A stretch of 50,196 nt of DNA from Bacteroidota bacterium (lineage in GTDB: Bacteria > Bacteroidota > Bacteroidia > Chitinophagales > Chitinophagaceae). The stretch is from assembly GCA_013289015.1 (NCBI GenBank), contig JABDAV010000012.1, forward strand, positions 1 through 50,196, given 5' to 3'. How positions within the stretch are numbered: position 1 is the first letter of the stretch; each line of letters opens with the position of its first letter. The position numbers and the translations under genes were made by a program. The notes beneath the pieces were generated by a model. The model ran no database searches. It saw only the letters and a program-made list of their open reading frames with translations, and was not told where the DNA came from. This document shows positions 35,461 through 45,373 of this stretch, one piece after another.

Positions 35461-36039
35461 CTACTTAAAAGCTGCTGTTAAAGAAGAATAAACATCGTTC
35501 GGCCTTTCTATAATTTTCTTTTTGATTAAAATGGTTTCAAGCATGGTCTTGGCTCTCGTAAACTGGCTGCGGCTGGTGCTTTCCTCTATATCTAACATTT
35601 GAGCAATTTCTTTATGACTATATCCTTCTATCGCATACAGGTTTAGAACGGTTCTGTATCCCGCAGGTAATAGTCGCATACATTCTATCACCTGCCTTGC
35701 CAACATTAAAGAAGGTATGGTCTCTTCTCTAACCTGTATATCTGTAACGTAGGCAAGATCTAAACTCTCACTGAACTTCTTGTACTTTTTGAGAAAATTA
35801 ATACAGGTGTGTACAACAATTCTTCTTACCCATCCTTCAAAAGAGCCTGAATTGCGAAATGAACCTATTTGAGTAAAAACTCTTATAAATCCTTCCTGCA
35901 GCATGTCTTCAGCATCTTCCCGGTTTTGCGCAAAACGATAGCAAACTGAAAGCATCTTCGGACTGTAACGATTATACAGCTCCCGTTGTGCTACAGGATC
36001 ATTTTTGAGACATCCGGCCAAAATCGATTGTTCCGTCAT
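35461..36039 (-). CDS. ECF RNA polymerase sigma factor
   Basis: This 192-residue sigma-70-family protein has region 2 (about 10-85, YNRYSPKMLSVCYRFAQNRE then DAEDMLQEGFIRVFTQ and FEGWVRRIVVHTCINFLKK) and region 4 (about 120-175, LPAGYRTVLNLYAIEGYSHK then EIAQMLDIEESTSRSQFTRA). It presumably directs polymerase to its own regulon under control of the downstream partner. A perfect hairpin with AGGA in the loop lies just before its start codon. A link to SigP, the ECF factor that works with PorX in Porphyromonas, is possible but not shown. Confidence 0.92.
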   Translation of the reverse strand: MTEQSILAGCLKNDPVAQRELYNRYSPKMLSVCYRFAQNREDAEDMLQEGFIRVFTQIGSFRNSGSFEGWVRRIVVHTCINFLKKYKKFSESLDLAYVTDIQVREETIPSLMLARQVIECMRLLPAGYRTVLNLYAIEGYSHKEIAQMLDIEESTSRSQFTRAKTMLETILIKKKIIERPNDVYSSLTAAFK

Positions 36040-36042
36040 GCA

Positions 36043-36060
36043 GGTAATTTCCTAATTACC
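36043..36060 (-). promoter_or_regulatory. Hairpin presenting the sigma gene's ribosome binding site
   Basis: On the minus strand the sequence just before the ATG reads GGTAATT-AGGA-AATTACC, a perfect 7-bp stem with a 4-nt loop. The loop AGGA is the only Shine-Dalgarno-like sequence and lies 10 nt before the start codon. The hairpin could modulate translation of the sigma factor or bind a protein. Confidence 0.5.
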
Positions 36061-36220
36061 CACCAAGTTAGACAAATTATAAATGCGAAGCGCTGCAAAT
36101 AATATTCTTTTATATCTATCCTTGATGGTTGTTTAATAAATATTTACCAGTTAAAATTATTTATATGGGCACTGTTTGTTTGCAGGGTAACAGTTTATTT
36201 AAACTTAAACTGAACACAAA

Positions 36221-38056
36221 TTAGGCAGGTTGCTTTGAAACAGCAAATTTTCTTTCTCCAATTTGCTGTCGCCACATAGCATAATATAAACCTTTTTCAT
36301 CCAGCAATTCGTAGTGAGATCCTGTTTCAACAATTCTTCCTTTTTCTAAAACATAAATCCTGTCTGCGTGCATAATTGTACTCAAACGATGGGCAATAAG
36401 AACTGTTATTTGTTCTCTCATTTCAGATATCTGCTTTATGGTTGATGTTATTTCTTCTTCTGTTATTGAATCTAAAGAAGAAGTAGCTTCATCAAATATC
36501 AGTAAATGAGGACGACGCAATAAAGAACGTGCAATACTCAATCTTTGTTTTTCACCACCACTTAATTTTAATCCGCCCTCTCCTATCACTGTATCAATTC
36601 CCTTCTCTGCGCGTTCCAGTAAATTCTGGCAACTTGCTTTATACAAGGCATCTACCAGTTCTTCATCTGTTGCAGACGGGTTTACAAACAACAGGTTTTC
36701 TTTTATAGTGCCTGCAAACAATTGCGTATCCTGTGTTACAAAACCTATTTGCGTTCTCAGGTCTTCCAGGGCAAGATCATTGCTGTCAACATTATTATAA
36801 TATACATTTCCATGCTGTGGATGATATAAACCCACCAACATCTTTACCAATGTACTTTTACCTGCGCCGGAAGGGCCAACAAAAGCAATTGTTTCTCCGT
36901 TTTCTGCATCAAAGCTTATACTATCAAGTGCCTTGTATTGTGCGGTTTGATGTTTGAACGAAACATTATCAAAACGAAGCTTACCAAGATTGCCTATATG
37001 TACCGGATGTTCAGGCATTTTTTCAGCAGGTTTTTTCATTACAATATCAAAATTTATAAGTGATGCTTCTGCTTCGCGATAAGAAATAATAATGTTGCCT
37101 ATTTCCTGCATTGGTTGAAAAATAAAAAAACCGTAAAACATTAATGATAAATATTGACCAGGAGAAATCACATCTCTAAATATCAGCCATAATAAAGTAA
37201 ACGTTATTAATTGCTGAAGAAAATTTACCATAGTGCCTTGAATAAAGCTTAACGAGCGTAAACTTTTTACTTTACGCAACTCAAGACCTAAAATTTTATA
37301 AGTATTATTATTTAATCTTTCTACTTCCTGAGTTGTAAGACCAAGACTTTTTACAATTTCAATATTGCGTAAACTTTCTGTAGTACTTCCGGCCAGAGCA
37401 TTTGTTTCTGCTACAATATTTTTTTGAATGCGTTTTATTTTTTTACTCAGTAAACTTGTTACGATTGATATCATTAAAATGCCAATAGCATAAACAGGCA
37501 TAATAACCCAGTGAATGCTAAAAGAGTAAATTGAGACAAAAATCACACTTATAATAATCGTGAAGAAAACATTGATGAAATTGGTAATGAATTTCTGTGT
37601 GTCTTCACGGACTTTTGTAAGAATGGATAATGTTTCGCCGCTGCGCTGATCTTCAAATTCCTGGTATGGCAAAAGCATTGAATGTTGTAAGCCGTCAGTA
37701 AAAATTTTTGCACCAAATTTTTGTATAATCACATTCACCACGTAATCCTGAAATGCTTTTGCAATACGGCTTATCATTGCAGTGCCTATTAACAATAACA
37801 AAAAATAAAATAATCCATGATATATAATATCACTAACTGTTCCTCCAAATAAAAACTCATGTTCAGTTCGCGGAAGCTTTCCGGGAATGTCATGAACAGG
37901 AGCATCAAAAGTATGAGGATGATTCGCGAGCAGATCAAGCATTCTACCGCTGATGTAAGGAGCATACAAAGAAAAGACCTGGTTTATTGTTGCAAGAAAA
38001 AGTGATATTAAAACAAGCCCTTTATATGGTTTTAAATAACGAAGTAAAATTTTCAT
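36221..38056 (-). CDS. ABC exporter, fused permease and ATPase (MsbA-like)
   Basis: This 611-residue half-transporter has an N-terminal six-helix membrane domain (about 1-330) and a C-terminal ATPase. The ATPase shows Walker A (VGPSGAGKSTLV), Q-loop (VTQDTQLFAGTI), signature (LSGGEKQRLSIA), Walker B (LLIFDEATSSLD) and switch histidine (IAHRLST). An insertion between helices 1 and 2 includes PHTFDAPVHDIPGKLPRTEH. It would work as a homodimer exporting lipid, drug or peptide; the substrate cannot be read. MsbA-type lipid export is one possibility. Confidence 0.9.
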   Translation of the reverse strand: MKILLRYLKPYKGLVLISLFLATINQVFSLYAPYISGRMLDLLANHPHTFDAPVHDIPGKLPRTEHEFLFGGTVSDIIYHGLFYFLLLLIGTAMISRIAKAFQDYVVNVIIQKFGAKIFTDGLQHSMLLPYQEFEDQRSGETLSILTKVREDTQKFITNFINVFFTIIISVIFVSIYSFSIHWVIMPVYAIGILMISIVTSLLSKKIKRIQKNIVAETNALAGSTTESLRNIEIVKSLGLTTQEVERLNNNTYKILGLELRKVKSLRSLSFIQGTMVNFLQQLITFTLLWLIFRDVISPGQYLSLMFYGFFIFQPMQEIGNIIISYREAEASLINFDIVMKKPAEKMPEHPVHIGNLGKLRFDNVSFKHQTAQYKALDSISFDAENGETIAFVGPSGAGKSTLVKMLVGLYHPQHGNVYYNNVDSNDLALEDLRTQIGFVTQDTQLFAGTIKENLLFVNPSATDEELVDALYKASCQNLLERAEKGIDTVIGEGGLKLSGGEKQRLSIARSLLRRPHLLIFDEATSSLDSITEEEITSTIKQISEMREQITVLIAHRLSTIMHADRIYVLEKGRIVETGSHYELLDEKGLYYAMWRQQIGERKFAVSKQPA

Positions 38057-38183
38057 GAAAGAAAAGTTTTAATGTAATCAATCAGGTTGCAACAAAGGTG
38101 ATCAGGCATTGTGAAATGAACTTAACCACTAAAAATGTGAAGCCAAAAGTTGCCATGAAAATATGCAGCACAAGTGTTGCGAT

Positions 38184-38491
38184 CCCGCATCAAGTGCGCA
38201 TAGGCGTCAAGCTAACTTTCTTTATGCAGCACTTAAATGCAGTTATTGTATGCTCAAAGCCGCATGGCTTCGTTGTCTCACCGGCGCTGCTTTCGCTTCT
38301 TTGAAAAAAATTTCCTTCGGATTTTTTTCAATCCCGACATTCGTCGGGACCGAACCGAAAGAGGCGCCTTATGTGACAACTGGTAACAACCTGAAATTAC
38401 AGTCGCTAATTACGCTGAAACTCAAGCTGGTTTTATATTTAAACGATTACTGCCATTTCTTAACCTGACGCTAATGCGCATCAAGTGCGGG
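38184..38491 (+). repeat. Complete MITE-like TIR repeat (308 bp)
   Basis: This is the second complete copy. Terminal inverted repeats of 28 bp lie at 38184-38211 and 38464-38491; apart from a central five-base loop that is itself reversed, they match at nearly every position. Inside are the agcc-gcat-ggct hairpin, the A-rich/T-rich hairpin, the TCCCGAC-ATTC-GTCGGGA stem (about 38331-38348) and the GAGGCGCCTTATGTGACAAC block. It occupies most of the 512-bp gap between the ABC exporter and lon, where no gene is seen. No target-site duplication is obvious. Confidence 0.75.
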
Positions 38492-38568
38492 ACAGGCTCC
38501 GTGCTTAATTGAAATATTTAAGCCTGTAACCCAAATAAGAACGAATGCGGAGCTTTACATTTACTTTA

Positions 38569-40959
38569 TCACACCAAAGCCATATCTAATACCTGCTGCA
38601 TATTCTTCACGTAATGAAACGTAACTCCTTTAATAAAATTACCGTCAATTTCTTTTACATCTTTTTCATTTAAAGCGCACATTAAGATCTCTTTTAAACC
38701 TGCACGCTTTGCAGCCAATACTTTTTCTTTGATACCGCCAACAGGCAATACTTGTCCGCGTAACGTTATCTCGCCTGTCATTGCGAGGTAAGGTTTAATT
38801 TTTCTGCCCGTGAATGCAGATGCAAGCGAACTTAACATAGTAACGCCGGCACTTGGGCCATCTTTCGGTACAGCGCCTTCCGGCACATGCACGTGAATAT
38901 TTTTCTTGCTGAAAACAGAAGGATCGATGCCATACTTTTTTGCGTTAGCCTGTAAATAACTTAACGCAGTTGCTGCACTTTCTTTCATTACATTACCGAG
39001 ATTACCGGTAAGTTTTAATTCGCCTTTACCTTCACTTAAAATAGTTTCAATAAAAAGTATATCGCCGCCAACGTATGTCCAGGCAAGACCAACTGCAACA
39101 CCCGGAATGTTCGCCATTCTATAAATTTCATTGCTGTATCGCTGCGTACCCAAGATTTTTTCAACTTCCTGTAATGAGATTGTTGGCGGAATTTTACCAC
39201 GCAAAGAATATTCTTTTGCCTTAAAACGCATAATGGATGCCAACTGCCTGTCTAACTCACGCACACCGCTTTCACGTGTATAGTTCTCAATTATCTTTTG
39301 TAAAACCTTATCGCTTATTTTAAGTTTTGGTTTGCTTAAGCCATGTGCTTCTTTTTCTTTTGGCACAAGATGCCTTTGTGCTATCTGAATTTTTTCTTCA
39401 ACTGCATAACCGCTCAGATCAATTATTTCCAACCGATCACGCAATGCCGGTTGTATATTTTGAACATTGTTAGCTGTCGCGATGAACAACACTTTACTGA
39501 GATCATATTCCAACTCAAGATAATTGTCGTAGAAAGTATTGTTCTGTTCAGGATCCAATACTTCAAGCAAAGCAGATGATGGATCGCCACGAAAATCATT
39601 GCCTACTTTATCAATTTCATCTAAAACCATTAAAGGATTTGATGTTTTTATTTTTCTTATGTTTTGAATAACACGGCCCGGCATAGCTCCAATATATGTT
39701 TTACGATGGCCGCGTATCTCGCTTTCATCATGCAAGCCGCCTAAACTAACGCGCACATACTTTCTGCCGATAGCATGAGCAATACTTTTACCCAAGGATG
39801 TTTTACCAATTCCCGGTGCACCCGTAAAACAAAGTATCGGGCTTTTCATATCGCCTTTCAATTTCAAAACAGCAATGTATTCAAGAATGCGTTCTTTTAT
39901 TTTTTTCATGCCGTAATGATCTGCATCTAAAATTTTTGACGCATGTTTCAAATCATAATTATCTTTTGTGTACTCACTCCACGGCATATCAAGTAAAATA
40001 TCAAGATGATTATAAATAACAGAATAATCCGGCGTTGAAGGATGCATTCTCTCCAGCTTTGCAATATTGCTTTTGAACATTTCTTTTGCAGCTTCACTCC
40101 AGTTTTTTGCTTCTGCTTTTTTCTTCATTTCTATAATCTCACGATCATTGGCATCGCCACCTAATTCGTCTTTAATGCTTTTTAATTGCTGTTGTAGAAA
40201 ATATTCGCGTTGCTGTTTATCTATCTCTGTACGTGTTTTGGTAGTTACTTTATTTTTTAGCTCTGCAAATTGAAGTTCTTTATGCAAGAGTTCGATAAGC
40301 TTTTCCGCACGTGATTTCAGGTCATCTATTTCAAGCAGGTTTTGTTTTTCTATTACATCGCTGTTAAGATTGCTGCTTACAAAATTTACAAGGAATGAAG
40401 GGCTTTCAATATTTTTTAAAATGATCGCTGCTTCAGCCGGCATGTTCGGTGATATCTGTATGATCTGCGATGCGAGGTCTTTGATAGAACCTGAATGCGC
40501 TTCAAATGATTCATCAGGGGTTACTTCATCTTCGTTCAAAGTTTGAACGTTCGCGATATAAAACGGATCAGACTGGATGATCTCTCCTATTCTAAACCTT
40601 CTTTTCCCCTGTATAATGATCGTAGTGCCGCCGTCGGGCATTTTTATCAGCTTCACAATTTTTGCAACGGTGCCAATCTCACACATATCATCTGCAACGG
40701 GTTCTTCTACTGAAGCATCCTTTTGAGAAAGCACACCAATGAGCTTATCATTTTTATAGGCTTGATTTACCGCTTTAATGCTCTTGTCTCTTCCAACAGT
40801 AATAGGCAGTACAACTCCCGGGAACAGCACCGTATTTTTTAAAGGAAGCAGTGGTAGCGAATCTGGAATAACAAGATTTTTATCCTGTTCGTCGTTTTCA
40901 TTAATGGGTATGATTGGCAGAAAATCTGCATCTTCATCACTAAGCATAAACTTATTCAT
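38569..40959 (-). CDS. lon: ATP-dependent protease Lon
   Basis: Lon degrades damaged and regulatory proteins. The 796-residue protein has an N-terminal substrate domain ([19 protein letters not shown]), a coiled helical region ([20 protein letters not shown]), the AAA+ module with [17 protein letters not shown] and VLDEIDK, and the C-terminal protease with the catalytic serine in [11 protein letters not shown] and the lysine in [14 protein letters not shown]. The length is typical. The start used is the first ATG; a second ATG four codons later is also plausible. An inverted repeat lies upstream at 41036-41070. Confidence 0.97.
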   Translation of the reverse strand: MNKFMLSDEDADFLPIIPINENDEQDKNLVIPDSLPLLPLKNTVLFPGVVLPITVGRDKSIKAVNQAYKNDKLIGVLSQKDASVEEPVADDMCEIGTVAKIVKLIKMPDGGTTIIIQGKRRFRIGEIIQSDPFYIANVQTLNEDEVTPDESFEAHSGSIKDLASQIIQISPNMPAEAAIILKNIESPSFLVNFVSSNLNSDVIEKQNLLEIDDLKSRAEKLIELLHKELQFAELKNKVTTKTRTEIDKQQREYFLQQQLKSIKDELGGDANDREIIEMKKKAEAKNWSEAAKEMFKSNIAKLERMHPSTPDYSVIYNHLDILLDMPWSEYTKDNYDLKHASKILDADHYGMKKIKERILEYIAVLKLKGDMKSPILCFTGAPGIGKTSLGKSIAHAIGRKYVRVSLGGLHDESEIRGHRKTYIGAMPGRVIQNIRKIKTSNPLMVLDEIDKVGNDFRGDPSSALLEVLDPEQNNTFYDNYLELEYDLSKVLFIATANNVQNIQPALRDRLEIIDLSGYAVEEKIQIAQRHLVPKEKEAHGLSKPKLKISDKVLQKIIENYTRESGVRELDRQLASIMRFKAKEYSLRGKIPPTISLQEVEKILGTQRYSNEIYRMANIPGVAVGLAWTYVGGDILFIETILSEGKGELKLTGNLGNVMKESAATALSYLQANAKKYGIDPSVFSKKNIHVHVPEGAVPKDGPSAGVTMLSSLASAFTGRKIKPYLAMTGEITLRGQVLPVGGIKEKVLAAKRAGLKEILMCALNEKDVKEIDGNFIKGVTFHYVKNMQQVLDMALV

Positions 40960-41035
40960 CTTTATAAATCCTTTTTCAAAGTCAGTTTGTCATCAAATTG
41001 CGCTGAAAAGCGCGAAGGTAGACACGTTCAATTAA

Positions 41036-41070
41036 AATGCCATAGCCCAAATTTTGACGGTAATGGCATT
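41036..41070. promoter_or_regulatory. Inverted repeat upstream of lon
   Basis: AATGCCAT (41036-41043) and ATGGCATT (41063-41070) are perfect reverse complements separated by 19 bp, about 80 bp upstream of the lon start. A smaller hairpin GCGCT-GAAA-AGCGC lies at 41000-41013, nearer the gene. The pair could be a repressor site or leader structure; no regulator is known to me for it. Confidence 0.35.
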
Positions 41071-41147
41071 AATTTGTGGGATAGCTATCAGAATAACAGT
41101 GGTTACGCCTGTAATTTGGCAGGTATATCGAAATTTTTAGGCGGGGA

Positions 41148-42338
41148 TTACAAACCTTCATAAATAATAGCTGCGCCCTGCCCAACACCCACACACATAG
41201 TTGCCAAACCATATTTCAGGCCTCTGCGTTTCATTTCATGAAGCAATGTTGCAGAAATTCTTGAGCCGCTGCAACCCAGCGGATGGCCAATAGCAATAGA
41301 ACCGCCATTCACGTTAATCTTATTTATGTCGAGTTCAAGTTCATTAATGCAGGCGAGTGATTGCGCGGCAAATGCCTCATTCAATTCGATAATATCTAAA
41401 TCTGAAACATTCAGGTTTGCTCTTATCAATGCTTTTTGTGTTGCAGGCACAGGGCCAATACCCATGATCGCGGGGTCAACACCCGCAACCGCCATGCTTA
41501 CAATTTTTCCGAGCGGTTCAAGATTAAACAGTTTTACAGCTTCTTCGCTCGCAAGCAGCAATGCGGCAGCGCCATCATTTATGCCGGATGAATTGCCTGC
41601 CGTTACTGATCCATCTTTTATGAAAGCAGGTTTTAATGCAGCTAATTTTTCAAGCGAAGTCTGACGCGGTGGTTCATCCTGTGAAAACCAGGTGATCAGC
41701 CTGTCGTTGATCATTTCAACCGCTACAATCTCATCTTCCCATTTATTTTCTGCAAGTGCTTTAAAATATTTTTCCTGCGAATGCAGTGCAAATTCATCCT
41801 GTGCTTCACGGCTTATTTTAAATTGATTAGCTACGTTCTCTGCTGTTTCGCCCATTGAGTACGGCGGATACATTTGTGCCAGCGCTTTATTAATAAAGCG
41901 CCAGCCGATAGTTGAGTCATGAATCTCCGGTTTGCGGCTGAAAGCGCCTTCACTTTTTGCCATTACGAACGGAGCCCTTGTCATGCTTTCAACACCACCG
42001 GCAATGTATAACATGCCTTCGCCGCACATAATAGCGCGCGCTGCATGCATAATAGCATCAAGCCCGCTGGCACATAAACGATTCACTGTACAACCGGCAA
42101 CGGTAACCGGTAAACCGGCTAACAGTGCAGCCATTCTTGCTACATTGCGATTGTCTTCACCGGCCTGGTTTGCATCTCCTGCAATCACATCTTCTATCGC
42201 TTTCGGATCAACGGGATTGCGGTTTAGCAAAGCTGTTATTACATGTGACAATAAATCATCGGGCCTTATTGTACTCAATCTTCCGCCATATTTTCCGATA
42301 GGCGTACGCACTGCATCAATTATATAACAATCGTTCAT
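41148..42338 (-). CDS. Acetyl-CoA C-acyltransferase (thiolase)
   Basis: This thiolase cleaves or forms 3-oxoacyl-CoA. From the ATG at 42338 it has 396 residues; a longer frame to 42386 adds an untypical leader. Key features are the nucleophile C89 in VNRLCASGLDA, GGVESMTRAPFVM, GNSSGINDGAAALLLA, NEAFAAQSLACI, IAIGHPLGCSGSRI and the second cysteine in MCVGVGQGAA. It resembles the 3-oxoadipyl-CoA and degradative type. With the acyl-CoA dehydrogenase elsewhere in the window it fits fatty acid oxidation, though the genes are not clustered. Confidence 0.93.
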   Translation of the reverse strand: MNDCYIIDAVRTPIGKYGGRLSTIRPDDLLSHVITALLNRNPVDPKAIEDVIAGDANQAGEDNRNVARMAALLAGLPVTVAGCTVNRLCASGLDAIMHAARAIMCGEGMLYIAGGVESMTRAPFVMAKSEGAFSRKPEIHDSTIGWRFINKALAQMYPPYSMGETAENVANQFKISREAQDEFALHSQEKYFKALAENKWEDEIVAVEMINDRLITWFSQDEPPRQTSLEKLAALKPAFIKDGSVTAGNSSGINDGAAALLLASEEAVKLFNLEPLGKIVSMAVAGVDPAIMGIGPVPATQKALIRANLNVSDLDIIELNEAFAAQSLACINELELDINKINVNGGSIAIGHPLGCSGSRISATLLHEMKRRGLKYGLATMCVGVGQGAAIIYEGL

Positions 42339-42489
42339 TTGGAATATAGTTAGTAGTTCATTGCTCATAGTTTTGAGCGGCTGCAAATATAATCTGGTTT
42401 AGAGTATGCGTTTTTTATCAGATTCTTGTTAAACAATTTTTATATGATGAAGCAGCTTAATTTTATCGAATTCACCAATCATTCACGCC

Positions 42490-45348
42490 ATGTTTAAATT
42501 TACTGCTAAAATATTTTTTGGACTTTTTTTGATAATGATGTTTATCTCACTGCAAACATCTGCACAGAAATTTATAAAGGTTGATGATGGAATTATTGTT
42601 TATCCGAATCAAAATATTTCGGGCAATGCACAGGCTGTGCGATTAACTGTGGTGAATGATAAGATAATAAAAGTATCAGCAAGTGCAAGCAATACTTTTA
42701 ATGACAGCAGCTTGATCATCTTAAATAACTCAGCGCAAAAAGTAAATTTCACTGTAGGGGATTTGAAAGATTCTGTTCAATTAAAAACAAACGTATTAAT
42801 TGCTACAATTAATAAACAAACAGGCGCGGTTTCTTTTTCTGATCTGAGCGGCAAATTAATCCTGCAGGAAAAACAATATAGCGGCAGAAGCCTTACACCT
42901 GCTGTGTTTGAGGGTGACGCGTTGTATAACATTCAGCAAACTTTTACTACAACAAGCGATGATGCTTTATATGGTTTAGGGCAGCACCAGGATGGCATTG
43001 TTAACTATCGCGGCAACCAGGAATTTCTTTGGCAGAATAATACGGAAGTAGCAATTCCTTTATTGGTATCAAGCAAAAATTATGGAATACTCTGGGATAA
43101 TGCCTCACTTACAACCGTTGGCGATATACGACCGTTTCAGTCTTTATCATCTTTAAAATTATTTTCAAAAGATGATGAACAGGGCTGGTTGACTGCCTCT
43201 TATTTCAACAATAAAAATGATTCAACAAAACCTGATTTGCTGAAAGCTGAATCAACAATTGACTATGCCTATTTGAATGATACAAAACAAAAACTGCCTT
43301 CAAACTTTAATATAACAAATGGTAAAATCATTTGGGAAGGTTCTGTTGCTTCATACATAACAGGCGAACATACATTTCGTTTTACTTATGCCGGTTATTT
43401 TAAAGTTTGGATTGAGGGAGTATTGGTTGCAGATCGCTGGCGGCAGCCATGGAACCCGGGCGCTGTTGTATTGCATCAAAATTTCATTGCAGGGAAAAAG
43501 TATGCAATCAAAATTGAATGGATCCCTGATGGCGGCGAATCTTATGTTTCTGCAAAATATTTATCACCCATTCCTTCATCACAAATAAATGATTACAGCT
43601 TTTCATCTGAAGCAGGTAAACAACTTGATTACTATTTTATCTACGGCAACAATGCCGATGATATTATTGCGGGTTATCGTTCATTAACAGGCAAAGCAAC
43701 CGTTGCGCCGCAATGGGCAATGGGTTTCTGGCAAAGCCGCGAACGTTATAAAACACAGGATGAAATTTTAAACACGATGGCTGAATTCAGGAAAAGAAAA
43801 ATTCCAATTGATAATATCGTGCTCGACTGGAATTATTGGCGCCAGGCTGAATGGGGCAGCCAGGAATTTGATGAAACACGTTTTCCAAATGCAGACAGCA
43901 TGATCAGCGTGTTGCATCATCAATACAATGCACATTTTATGATCTCTGTGTGGCCTAAATTTTACGAAGGCATCAATGCATACAATGATTTTAAAAAGCA
44001 CGGTTGGTTGTATACAAGAAATATTGCAGACAGCCAGCGTGACTGGATCGCGCAGGGTTATGTTTCTACTTTTTATGATGCATTCAATGCTGATGCGCGC
44101 AAAGGTTTCTGGGATTTGATCAATCAAAAATTATACAGCAAAGGCATTGATGCATGGTGGATGGATGCAAGCGAGCCTGATATACTTTCTAATGTTAGTC
44201 CGCAAAAAAGAAAAGATCTGATGACGCCGTTTGCGTCGGGCAGTGCTGCTGCATATTTGAATGCATACCCGATGGAAAATGCAAAAGGTATTTATGAAGG
44301 CCAGCGTGCAATCAATCCGAACAAGCGTGTATTTATTTTAACGCGTTCTGCGTTTGCAGGTTCGCAACATTATGGCGCTGCAGTTTGGAGTGGCGATATT
44401 TCTGCAACGTGGGCCAACATGAAAGACCAGATCGCGGCAGGCATTAATTTTTCTTTGTCAGGTATTCCATATTGGACAATGGATGCGGGTGGTTTTGCTG
44501 TTGAACATCGTTATGAAAATCCAAATGAAAAAGACCTGGAAGAATGGCGTGAACAAAATACAAGATGGTACCAGTTTGGCGCATTCTGCCCGTTGTTTCG
44601 TGTACATGGCCAATTTCCTTACCGCGAAATTTTTAAGGTAGCGCCCGAAGGAAGCCCTGCTTACAACAGTATGTTGTATTATGATAAACTGCGTTATCGT
44701 TTAATGCCTTATATCTATTCTCTTGCAGGCTGGAGTTATGCAAAAGATTATACTATTATGCGTGGATTGATAATGGATTTTGGAAATGATGCACCTGCAA
44801 AAAATATCAATGATGAATACATGTTTGGACCTTCATTGCTCATCAATCCTGTTTATACTTATAAAGTAACTCAACGTAATGTTTATCTGCCTGCAAATAA
44901 TGGTTGGTATGATCTTTATTCAGGAAAATATTTTGATGGTGGCCAAACAATAAATGCGGATGCTCCGTATGAAAGAATTCCTGTGTTTGTAAAAGAAGGT
45001 TCAATTATTCCTTTTGGTGTTGACCTGCAGTACACGAATGAAAAGCCTGAAGATAAGATCACATTATATGTTTATACAGGAAAAGATGCGCAGTTTGATT
45101 TGTATGAAGATGAAGACACGAACTACAATTATGAGCAGGGAAAATATTCCATCATTCCGATTACATATAATGAATCAGCCAAAACAGTAACTATTGGTAA
45201 ACGTGATGGAAGCTTTAACGGCATGCTTGCAAAACGCACATTCAATATTGTTTGGATTACAAAAGACAAACCTGCTGCATTGAATTTTGATACCAAGGGC
45301 AAATCTGTTTCTTATAGCGGCAGTACGATAAGTATAAAGATGAATTAA
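42490..45348 (+). CDS. Glycoside hydrolase family 31 with PA14 insertion
   Basis: This 952-residue secreted enzyme has a signal peptide (ending near SLQTSAQ), an N-terminal beta-sandwich, and an inserted PA14-like domain (about 265-360, EHTFRFTYAGYFKVWIEGVL). The TIM barrel follows (from about 400, GKATVAPQWAMGFWQSRERY), with the nucleophile D559 in WWMDASEPD and the acid/base D636 in VWSGDISATW. The C-terminus has beta domains including a DUF5110-like part. This is the domain order of alpha-xylosidases acting on xyloglucan-type oligosaccharides, but alpha-glucosidase activity is possible. No T9SS C-terminal domain is visible. Confidence 0.92.
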   Translation: MFKFTAKIFFGLFLIMMFISLQTSAQKFIKVDDGIIVYPNQNISGNAQAVRLTVVNDKIIKVSASASNTFNDSSLIILNNSAQKVNFTVGDLKDSVQLKTNVLIATINKQTGAVSFSDLSGKLILQEKQYSGRSLTPAVFEGDALYNIQQTFTTTSDDALYGLGQHQDGIVNYRGNQEFLWQNNTEVAIPLLVSSKNYGILWDNASLTTVGDIRPFQSLSSLKLFSKDDEQGWLTASYFNNKNDSTKPDLLKAESTIDYAYLNDTKQKLPSNFNITNGKIIWEGSVASYITGEHTFRFTYAGYFKVWIEGVLVADRWRQPWNPGAVVLHQNFIAGKKYAIKIEWIPDGGESYVSAKYLSPIPSSQINDYSFSSEAGKQLDYYFIYGNNADDIIAGYRSLTGKATVAPQWAMGFWQSRERYKTQDEILNTMAEFRKRKIPIDNIVLDWNYWRQAEWGSQEFDETRFPNADSMISVLHHQYNAHFMISVWPKFYEGINAYNDFKKHGWLYTRNIADSQRDWIAQGYVSTFYDAFNADARKGFWDLINQKLYSKGIDAWWMDASEPDILSNVSPQKRKDLMTPFASGSAAAYLNAYPMENAKGIYEGQRAINPNKRVFILTRSAFAGSQHYGAAVWSGDISATWANMKDQIAAGINFSLSGIPYWTMDAGGFAVEHRYENPNEKDLEEWREQNTRWYQFGAFCPLFRVHGQFPYREIFKVAPEGSPAYNSMLYYDKLRYRLMPYIYSLAGWSYAKDYTIMRGLIMDFGNDAPAKNINDEYMFGPSLLINPVYTYKVTQRNVYLPANNGWYDLYSGKYFDGGQTINADAPYERIPVFVKEGSIIPFGVDLQYTNEKPEDKITLYVYTGKDAQFDLYEDEDTNYNYEQGKYSIIPITYNESAKTVTIGKRDGSFNGMLAKRTFNIVWITKDKPAALNFDTKGKSVSYSGSTISIKMN

Positions 45349-45373
45349 CAATCATCATATGTATTTTTGCAGA

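Noticed and set aside
38163-38468. A 101-codon frame across the repeat copy
   Set aside because: It reads straight through the TIR and the hairpins of a non-coding repeat. The same words occur out of frame in the other copies.
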